DNA from: Ochotona curzoniae
Lineage: Eukaryota; Chordata; Mammalia; Lagomorpha; Ochotonidae
DNA: 64,000 bases
NCBI RefSeq assembly: GCF_017591425.1
Contig: NW_024467120.1
Span: forward strand, 5,208,001 to 5,272,000
Reading direction: 5' to 3'
Shown piece after piece: positions 56,391 through 64,000 of this stretch. Both the position numbers and the translations under genes were made by a program. Positions within the stretch are counted from its first letter, which is position 1. Each line of letters starts with the position of its first letter. The notes below the pieces were generated by a model that was not told where the DNA came from, made no database searches, and was given only the letters and a program-made list of their open reading frames with translations.

Positions 56391-57595
56391 TAGTAAGCAG
56401 TCGACACAGAAGATGGAACACTTCCTTTGTGTTGAGTAACTGAAGGCGCGGGAAGAAAGTAGGGATGCACGTCAGACCTGCAGGGCCACGGGAGAGTTGT
56501 GGTTTGCATGGGGTGGGCAGTGATGCTGCTGCTTCTTCGTTGTCTGCTCGTGTGTGCAGCTTGACAGCAAGTGAGGAAATGGTTTTGTCATCTCAGAGCA
56601 GCTTCTGTGTCCTCAGGTCTGGCTGAAGGCTGTCCTTCAAAAATAAATTATTTCTCGGGCTTTTCTCAGACATATGCCAGGTCTTTGCAACTCGAAACCA
56701 ATGAGTCAGAAGCATATAGTGAAAACCAGAATGGAAAATTTTCTCTAAGAGTCACTGATGTTGAAGAACGGGATCTGAGATTGTTTTTTTTTTTTTTTTC
56801 CGTAGTGAGATTTCATGGAATTCAGGCTTGCATGCCAACATTGGGTTAAAGAATACACAAGCTAAGGTGACAGTTCAATATTCACAAGGAACAATACTGT
56901 TCATAGATGTGTTACGGTTTATTGTATTGACAGATTTTAGCTGCTATTGAAAAAAAAGCACAGTTTCTCATTTCTGCTTTTGCATTTTGAGGGTGGGAGT
57001 CAGCAGAGTGACATGATTCTGTCACATAGGTTTATACGTGCCTGTGATGAGGCAGTGTGGGACAGTAGAAAGTTGGGTGGCTTGATATTTTTGGTATCTT
57101 TCTAATTTGGGAACCTTTGATACCCACAAATATCAGCCTCCCCTGTTTTTCTTGTTACCCCCTTACCTGTAATCTGCCCAAACATTGAGTATGATTGCAT
57201 TAGTGTCTGTAAATTTGCAATGAGAATCACATCACCAGGAATACTATAGCTTGTAGGATTTTTTTTGCAGGAGAGATTTATTTCTTAGATTTCTAAAATA
57301 GCGACATATGTCTAATAGCTCTCAACTTTATCTTGCACTCAAGTTAAAGGCATCAACTATGTGAGCTGTTTTCAAGGCTGGTTGGAAAGGTAACATTTTT
57401 GAAAATGACGCATACTACTAATTTTCACTTTAAAATAAGATAGGATGACATCTTTGAATTGTTGACTGGGGAAGACTTCTTGTGAATATAACTCTACTTA
57501 AAATGATTTTACCGGGCTTGCTAACACGTTTTCTGTCCCATGAAGTACCCAAATATGTTGCTGCTCCTGTTAGGTTTGGTTTTCCACTCTCATAT
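56391..57595. other. Intron sequence, nothing recognised
   Basis: Contains a T-run at 56785-56799. No exon with consensus splice sites and a plausible frame was found. Confidence 0.45.
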
Positions 57596-57609
57596 TTTCC
57601 ATGGATTTT
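57596..57609 (+). repeat. Target-site duplication, left copy
   Basis: 'tttccatggatttt' recurs at 57929-57942. Confidence 0.88.
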
Positions 57610-57928
57610 TTTTTAAGATTTATTTATTTTTTATTGGAAAGGCAGATTTACAGAGGAGAGACACAAAGGAAGATCTTCCATCTGCTGGTTCACTTCGCTA
57701 GTGGCCATAATGGCTGGAGCTGAGCTGACCTGGAGCCAGGAGCCTGGAGCATCTTCCAGGTCTTCCACATGGGTCCCAAGGCTTTGGGTCATCCTTGACT
57801 GCTTCCCCAGCGCACAAGCAGGGAGCTGGATGAGAAGTGGAGCAGCTGGAACACGAACCAGTACCCATATGGGATTCCAGCAGTTGCAAAGTTGAGATTT
57901 ATCCACTAGTCTGCCTTGCCTGGCCCTA
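57610..57928 (-). mobile_element. C-SINE, full length, reverse, with TSD
   Basis: From 'aagatttatttattttttat' through 'gcagggagctggatgagaag' to 'gccttgcctggccc'. A 14-bp perfect duplication flanks it. Confidence 0.95.
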
Positions 57929-58417
57929 TTTCCATGGATTTTGTAAAGCTTTTAAACAGTTCTGTCTCTGTTCTGTCTTCTCTAAGTGGTATCCTTGGCC
58001 ATTGTGTTTTGAGCTTCAATTCTTTTCATATCTGAGATCACTGCGCTCCTGTTCTAACTGCCCCAGCTCTGTTGTTTGATTAGGTCTCTGGTCTCTTATT
58101 TTTAACATCAGGGCTACAGGAGGAATGTCTGCTTGGCCCACTGACTATTCCCCAGCCGTTCCCCTATCTTTAGGGAGGCCTTCCTTTTAAACAGGTGCCT
58201 CTTCACCCGCAGTGAGTTCCGTTACCTCCCCCGGCCAGGGTCTGGTGGCACAGAGGATGCTTGAATGAAGCTTTCTACAGTGGACTTACCTTGGCAGTGT
58301 CCGCTTGCTCTGTGGCCTGGACAGGTGTATTTACATTTTAGAGGCTCTGAGAAATCTTGTGACTAAAAGGAAAATGGATGGGTCCCATGAAACTCCCGAA
58401 GAAGCATTTCCGATGGG

Positions 58418-58431
58418 CTGTGTCCGCTTTT
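58418..58431 (+). repeat. Target-site duplication, left copy
   Basis: 'ctgtgtccgctttt' recurs at 58803-58816. Confidence 0.92.
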
Positions 58432-58802
58432 TTTTTTTTTTAATTTTTTTGGTTTTTTTTTTTGTTTGTTTGTTTTTTTTAAAGATTTATTTTTATTATT
58501 TTTTCATTGGAAAGGCAGATATACAGAGAGGAGAGACAGAGAGGAAGATCTTCCGTCCGATGATTCCCTCCCCAAGTGAGCGCAACGGGCCGATACTATG
58601 CCGATCCGAAGCCAGGAGCCTCTTCCGGGTCTCCCACGCGGGTGCAGGGTCCCAAAGCTTTGGGCCGTCCTCGACTGCCTTCCCGGGCCACAGGCAGGGA
58701 GCTGGCTGGGAAGCGGGGCTGCCGGGATTAGAACCGGCGCCCATATGGGATCCCGGGCGTGCAAGGCGAGGACTTTAACCACTTGCGCCACCGCCTCGGG
58801 CC
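58432..58802 (-). mobile_element. C-SINE, full length, young, reverse, with perfect TSD
   Basis: A long, interrupted T-tract (tail complement, 58432-58480), then a body that is almost identical to the reverse of the young copy at 5298-5636. CpGs are preserved and the head ends 'gccaccgcctcgggcc'. Perfect 14-bp duplication. Probably a recent insertion in RNF144B intron 2. Confidence 0.97.
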
Positions 58803-58816
58803 CTGTGTCCGCTTTT
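58803..58816 (+). repeat. Target-site duplication, right copy
   Basis: Exact copy of 58418-58431. Confidence 0.92.
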
Positions 58817-59999
58817 AAGTGAAACACCCATGACCTTCTCCGTAACTGCTGCTTTGCATGATTCCACGGAGTTAATTCTTGATGCGAGTGACAGCCGGAG
58901 AAAGGCATTTGCCCAGAGTTGGTTCAGTAACTCAGCGACATGTTTTGCTTCTTGATGGTGGATGTTCTGTTTGGGAGGATGGTTTCTGTGAGACCATCTT
59001 CTCAGCTGTGACGTAGAGAAGAAAATGGAGTATAAGTTAAAAGGACCCACATACGCAAGATATAAATGGGCATGGCTCCCATTGGCTTGGCTCAAGTCAT
59101 GGGTCGTTCGGTGTCTGATGGAGACAGAGAAGGTGGTATTTTGTGGTTAGCAAAGGTGCCAAGTAATTACTTACTGTATTCTGCAAATTAAATATCGCAG
59201 CCATATTAGCTCCCTACTGGTAGGTACAGAGTGTGTGCATCTCTCTCTTTTTTGCCTTCAGATTTAAATAACCCAAATATGCAAATTTGAATGTTCCTTT
59301 TCTGGCTTTTGCAATTCCACATAATTTTAATTCAGGTGAAAGAAAAAAGAATTCGTAAAAGTCAGTTATCAAAGTAAGGAAAATTTGTGGTTTGCTCCGT
59401 GGGTGGGCAATATTTGCTTCGGATTTATTTTGGAAGTTATTTAGGTCAGCCGTGAATGAAGGAAGAATGAAAACACAGTTGTTGCTTGTTTTTATAACCT
59501 AGATAATTTCACCTAAAAAGAGTTGGTAGGTTGGGCCTGGCCTATTTACCTTTCAGATTAAAGTCAGGATGTGCTGGGCGAAAAGTCCAGTCATATCCTT
59601 GACTCTTTTCCATTACATTTTGTTGGCTCTAGGTAGTTAGAACGTCTTATACTATTCATTTCTCTGAGCCAAATGGATTTTCCGATGTTTTAAAAAGTGA
59701 GAGGAAATATAAAACTTTTTAGACCAAACCCTTCTTTCCCTTGGGTACTATTGGATGACCTTTAAGAAAGCCCACGGATGGCCTGGCAGATATTTATGGT
59801 TTGGGAAGATTTTCCGTGCATGTGCCGGTATGTGTGTGTGCACGTATATGCATGCACGTGTACAAATGGATTGGTAGCTTTGAAATAAAGCAGACGACTC
59901 ACAATGCTTTCCCAACTTCTGTCTCCTATGTACACTTGAAGAAAGGATTGTCATCATCCTGCCCGCACCCCTATTCTTCCCTTGCGACATAACAGGGTG
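58817..59999. other. Intron sequence, nothing recognised
   Basis: No named repeat or exon; a short TG/CA-rich stretch lies at 59815-59865. Confidence 0.45.
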
Positions 60000-60200
60000 G
60001 TTGGAAAGCAGTCATGGAGACCAGAAGAGCCAGACTCCAGTTCAGACTGTGTCTGATTTGGGGCAAGGTCTTTAGCATCAATAGCTGTTAGTCCCCTTAC
60101 CTGTAGGATTGCAAAAGGCAGAAGATACTGCCTATGGTGGAGTGTTGCATGAACTCTGCAGTAAAGCATGTGATATAGGGCCAAGCCCATAGCAAGTTGG
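60000..60200 (+). repeat. MIR-type SINE
   Basis: 'gagccagactccagttcaga', 'gggcaaggtctttagcatca', 'tccccttacctgtaggattg' and 'aagcccatagcaag' follow the MIR consensus order. Ancient. Confidence 0.75.
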
Positions 60201-60587
60201 CAGTGTTATTCCTTTTTTTTCCCCCCTGAGTTCTAAAGTTCTGTTGGTAGCCTGTGCTGCTGCTGTTTATTACTATTCTTTTTTAGAGAATGAAATCCCA
60301 TAAAAATGTGAATGGTTTCCTCACTAGTCTTTTTGAAAAAGTGGTTACAGGTGAGTTCACTACTACTTTGAGACATAAGCAGTGAGATAAGCAGTGAGGA
60401 GAGAAAGAGATAGCAAGAACTATCTGCACTGGGTTTGGCCAAAGTGTGGCTTACGGTTGGACTTTTGAATAAAAGTCCCAAAGTAGGACAAGGAGACAAA
60501 AAAAGCAACAGGACATCGAAAGTGAGTAGATGAGCACGTTTCTGATGGGTGGAAAGGATTCAGATGGAAGAGTGTCTCTTGTTACCA

Positions 60588-60592
<5 letters not shown>

Positions 60593-60627
<35 letters not shown>

Positions 60628-60900
60628 TCTGTTTTCATTCTGTTTGAAAGGCTGAGAGAGATCTTCCACCTGCTGGTTCATGACCATGGCTGGACCAGGT
60701 CACAGCTGAGCCTGGAATTCAATTTCAGTCCCTGAGGTGGGAGTCAGGGACCTAAGGTATAATGTGCTACCTGCTGGGGCTTGTGTTGACAGACAGTTGG
60801 AACACAAAGCAGACCCATGGCTTGACTGCCAGCACTACAACATGGGATGTGCCATTCCAAGTGGCATCTAACTGTGCACCAGCACCCATTGCTTCCATGG
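60593..60900 (-). mobile_element. Old C-type SINE with (GA)n
   Basis: (GA)n at 60594-60622, then 'gagagagatcttccacctgc' and 'ctgctggttcatgaccatgg'. The rest is decayed, with an apparent second fragment at 60790-60900. Confidence 0.65.
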
Positions 60901-61344
60901 TTAAAGAGCTGCTTACCCCCAAGAAGAATATAGTAATAGAACTCGACATTGGCTTGATGTGTTATTCTAGTCCTATTTTAAGGATCTTTTGTTGGTAACT
61001 GTCTGGAACTGTCTGCAATAATGAGGCATTTTTCTATAAACTAATGTTGGAGAGCAATTTTTCCTACTTGTGCTGTTCGTGTGAGCTGCCAAATTTTCCT
61101 GAAGCTTCTCGAGTCTCTGTCCCCTCATATTCCTGTGTCATCTATTACCATTAAATGGACAGAAGTAAATTGTAACCACTCAAAGCACTGCCTCAATATT
61201 AGTATTTGGGACTAAAATACATGGGATTGCTAAGGTAGTTTAATTCTTTTCTTTAAGTTCATTTTGATGATCAGGAGCAAATGAATTTATCCTCACCTTT
61301 GTGAGATGACTGTAACATACTTGCTACTTAGATGTGTTAAAAGA

Positions 61345-61908
61345 TTTAGGGGCTGCAGGGGTACGGGTTCTGGCTGCAGGGGTACGGGTTCTGGCAGGTC
61401 CTGAGTCACATGGCCCGAGGCCTTGGGCCTGCCTGCACAGTGGGTGCTGGATCCGTGAGTCCCAGGGGTGGGGGATCCGGCTTGTCCCAGGTTGCCTGGC
61501 TCAGGTCCATGAGATCACCTAGAACTGGTCCTCCTCAGTGTAAAGGATGGAGTACTGGATGGCAGACCACGGTGCACATGGAGGATATGGTAGCCCATTG
61601 GGGCCTGCAGAGGACATCCAGTATCATAGCAGAGAATGGAGATCAGAAAATATGGACAACTATCTCAGCCAAACGATGACAGCAATTATCTGGGCAAATG
61701 GAGACTATAAGGTTGACTTTGTCAGCCAATGGACATTGGAAGGATTCCTTATCTATAGATTGGTGAGATTGACAGCATTTAGAAACTGTTGCATCCACTT
61801 GGGCAGAACTTTCTGAGCATGAGCTAACTTGTGACTACTTCTCCCTAACCCTAAATCCTTCTTACCCTGATTGACTATGTAAACATCATCTCAAATAATA
61901 ATAAAGAG
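61345..61908 (+). mobile_element. Probable L1 3' UTR-type retroposon fragment
   Basis: A GC-rich start with a tandem 21-bp duplication, then a unique body, ending 'caaataataataaagagaga', which reads as a poly(A) signal and decayed tail. The plan fits a lagomorph L1 3' end of an older subfamily. No ORF2 sequence precedes it, so the class is tentative. Confidence 0.4.
61351..61392 (+). repeat. Perfect tandem duplication of 21 bp
   Basis: 'ggctgcaggggtacgggttc' plus one T, twice in direct succession. Confidence 0.96.
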
Positions 61909-61934
61909 AGAGAGTGAGAAAGAGAGGGAGAAAG

Positions 61935-62250
61935 AGGCTGACGTGATGAGTAATCCTTTGTCTGCAGGTGATGGCATCCTATGTGGGTGCTGGTTCATAT
62001 ATTAACTGCTCCAGTTCCCATCCAGCTCCCTGCTGGTAGCCTTGCCAGCCAGGGGAATATGGCCCAAAGCCTTGATTCCCTGCGCAAACAGGAGGGATGT
62101 GCAGGAGGCTCCTGGCTTCTGACTTTGGGTCCTCTCAACTCTGGCCATTTTAGCCATTTGGGGAGTGCACCAGCAGATGGAAGACCTTTCTCCCTGTCTC
62201 TTCTTCTCTTTGTAAAACCACTTCTTCAATAAAAATGAATTTTAAAATGA
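61935..62250 (+). mobile_element. C-type SINE, forward
   Basis: 'aggctgacgtgatgagtaat' head, 'cccatccagctccctgctgg' core and 'gcagatggaagacctttctc', with an 'aataaaaatgaattttaaaa' tail. Confidence 0.85.
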
Positions 62251-63018
62251 GTTCTGATGATACTGATTTTTATTTTTATCAGTCAAGTTCCTGCTTTAAG
62301 TGCCGATTTCAATCTCATATTTTTCCACTGACCACAGAGCTGCCACAGGGTCAGATGACATTTGTGAATGGTACCAAACAGTGACAGCATGCGAAATGGA
62401 TTAGAGATGACTCAACGAGGATCTGGCTCTCTGGTCTTATGATTTCATCCATGCCTAATGCTCACCATTTACTTATTAAAGGAAAGTAGTAAAATATGGC
62501 AAGAAGGGAAAGAGCAGAAAAAAAAAAAAGAAAAAATCTACATTGTTAAGGCCCTAACGTCTTTGCTGTAACACTGTGTTAGAATTAAAAGGCACCTTAA
62601 GACTTCTGCTGTTCCTCACATTCCTAATGAAAGAAGTCCTTATCCTGTATGAGGTTGGGAATTGAAGTGAAGGTTCTGGAATCTAGTTGTCTGGGTCTCA
62701 TTTACTGAAAAAATACTTATTGAGCTGTGCACAGTTGTGATGATTAAGACAGAATGGCAAGCACGTGGGCCAACGCCTGTGTTTCGAAGCTCAGGCTTTA
62801 TTCCATGATGTAGATGCCACTGAGTTGATGATGTGTACTGTCGCAAAACAAAGCAGGGTGAGGGTGTGGAGAGTGCTCGTGGGCACAGGTGTCAGTGTCA
62901 TGTTGGTGGCCATGGAAGCCTTACCAACGATGTCTGAGAAATGAGGGTTTCAGGCAGAGGGCAACAATGGGGAGGTCTCATGCTGGGAGTGTGTTCGCTG
63001 GGAATGTGGGGCTGGAGA
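62251..63018. other. Intron sequence, nothing recognised
   Basis: An A-run lies at 62518-62529. No supported exon or named repeat. Confidence 0.45.
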
Positions 63019-63021
63019 AAG

Positions 63022-63096
63022 GGTGTGTGTGTGTGTGTGTAGGGGAAGCTGTGTGTGTTTGTGTAGGGGAGGCCGTGTGTGTGTGTGTAGGGGAAG

Positions 63097-63144
<48 letters not shown>

Positions 63145-63153
63145 GGGAAGCCA
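63022..63153 (+). repeat. (TG)n microsatellite nested in a 24-bp minisatellite
   Basis: 'taggggaagc' or 'taggggaggc' recurs at 63040, 63064, 63088 and 63142. The spacers are TG runs, giving periods of 24, 24 and 54 bp. The last spacer has expanded by about 30 bp. Confidence 0.96.
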
Positions 63154-63428
63154 TGATGCATGCAGTTAAGAAATGGTGTTTGTGTGTAGAAGGTCACAGG
63201 CTGTGATAAGGATTTTTGGCTTCATTTTTATTTGAGAACAGCAGTCTCTGGAGGCTTTTGCCTCACCAGAGCGTCGTGATCTGTGTTGTAAATGGGTTAC
63301 TGTATTAGGAAGTGCTTTCCAGAGAGACCAAACCATCTAGACTATATTTCTGGGACCTACAAAATCAATAGAATGAAAAAACCCCACATGGATTTCAAAT
63401 TGTTATGATGCCAAAAATAAGTTTAGCT

Positions 63429-63746
63429 TTTTTTTCCCCCAAAAGATTTATTTAGTTAGTTATTTTGAAAGGGAACAGAGAGAAGGAGATACAGAGAGGC
63501 AGATCTTCCGTCCTCTGATTCACTATCCAAGTGGCCACAATGGCCAGCTGAGCCAGGAGCCAGGAGCCTCCTCTGGTTCTCCCACGTGCGTTCAGGGTCC
63601 CAAGGCTTTAGGCGTTCCTCTGCTGCCTTCCCCGGCCACAAGTAGGGAGCTGGATGGGAAGTGGGGCTTCAGGAACATAAACTGGTGCCAATATGGATTC
63701 CTGGCATGTACAAGGCAAGACTTTAGCCACTAGGCCATCTCACTTA
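63429..63746 (-). mobile_element. C-SINE, full length, reverse
   Basis: T-run, 'ggcagatcttccgtcctctg', 'gccaggagccaggagcctcc' and 'gggagctggatgggaagtgg', ending 'actaggccatctcac'. Confidence 0.92.
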
Positions 63747-64000
63747 AAATTAAAAAGCTCATTAAAAGCTTAGCTTTTAGTTCCTGTTTTTTCTATGAAC
63801 TCTTTAAAGCACCTATTAGTGGTGTGTGTGCATGCGCAGGCCTTGTGCATAGATTTATTACAACGAGTTGGATCTTCCAAGAATGCAAACTGGGTCCTGT
63901 AATCTGCGTTGTGCCACCTGGAGGCCAAGGAGAACTAGCGGTGTAGATTCCAGTCTGAATCCTAAAACCTCAGAACCAAGAGAGCCTGTGGGAGCGGAAG
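63747..64000. other. Window end, nothing recognised
   Basis: Short unassigned intron sequence. Confidence 0.4.

Larger units (their letters stand above)
55059..64000 (+). other. RNF144B: RNF144B intron 2, start only
   Basis: Begins with GTAAGT. I found no reading frame in 55-64 kb matching the rest of RING1, IBR or RING2, so the next coding exon lies beyond the window. Confidence 0.8.

Noticed and set aside
58305..58778. 157-codon ORF, and similar 60-135 codon ORFs over SINEs (e.g. 5264-5656, 24290-24697, 27968-28339)
   Set aside because: These are read through C-SINEs; the same peptide phrases (PACGLGKQ, GSHMGAGS, VFPGHKQGAG types) recur wherever a SINE lies.
62889..63206. 105-codon ORF with VCVCVGEA repeats
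   Set aside because: Translation of the 24-bp TG minisatellite; the unit length happens to be a multiple of three.
1..64000. CRISPR arrays, bacterial operons, phage or other prokaryotic systems
   Set aside because: The window is mammalian nuclear DNA; no spaced direct-repeat array and no prokaryotic gene organisation are present.

Overview
This is mammalian nuclear DNA, almost certainly from a lagomorph and most likely a pika (Ochotona). The main reason is a dense set of about 35 tRNA-type C-SINEs. The youngest have a 'ggcccggcgcggtggc' head, a 'gcctgggaaagcagt' core and a 'gaagatcttcc' 3' part. That is the layout I know from Ochotona C-SINEs; rabbit C-repeats differ in the core. The species call is from memory, not from a search.

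Layout. 1-34 kb is intergenic. It holds SINEs of several ages in both orientations, old L1, L2, MIR and MER5-like fragments, microsatellites, one possible solo LTR, and no protein-coding gene I can support. At 34.4-35.0 kb is a CpG-rich promoter with a TATA box, a GC box and a non-coding first exon that ends at a GT donor (34980). At 54858-55058 is the first coding exon of RNF144B, an RBR-type E3 ubiquitin ligase also known as p53RFP. It encodes 55 residues and ends in phase 0 at a consensus donor. The CpG island is therefore most simply the RNF144B promoter and exon 1, with intron 1 about 19.9 kb long. From 55059 to the end is the start of intron 2; the next coding exon is not in the window.

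The most notable object is a full-length LINE-1 at 44135-50730, in the sense direction inside RNF144B intron 1. It has a complete 5' end with a YY1-like site at +12, an intact ORF1 (320 aa) and an intact ORF2 (1270 aa). All endonuclease, reverse-transcriptase and Cys-rich signature residues I checked fall at the same residue numbers as in human L1 ORF2p. It also has a G-rich 3' UTR, a long A-tail and a perfect 15-bp target-site duplication. It looks recent and possibly retrotransposition-competent. Several SINEs also keep target-site duplications, and their A-tails and insertion style fit mobilisation by the same L1 machinery.

No undescribed multi-gene system is visible. The best leads are the intact L1 in a sense position within a ubiquitin-ligase gene, an antisense ORF that leaves its 5' UTR into host DNA, the translation-control features of RNF144B (uORF, two start codons), and a composite inverted SINE.
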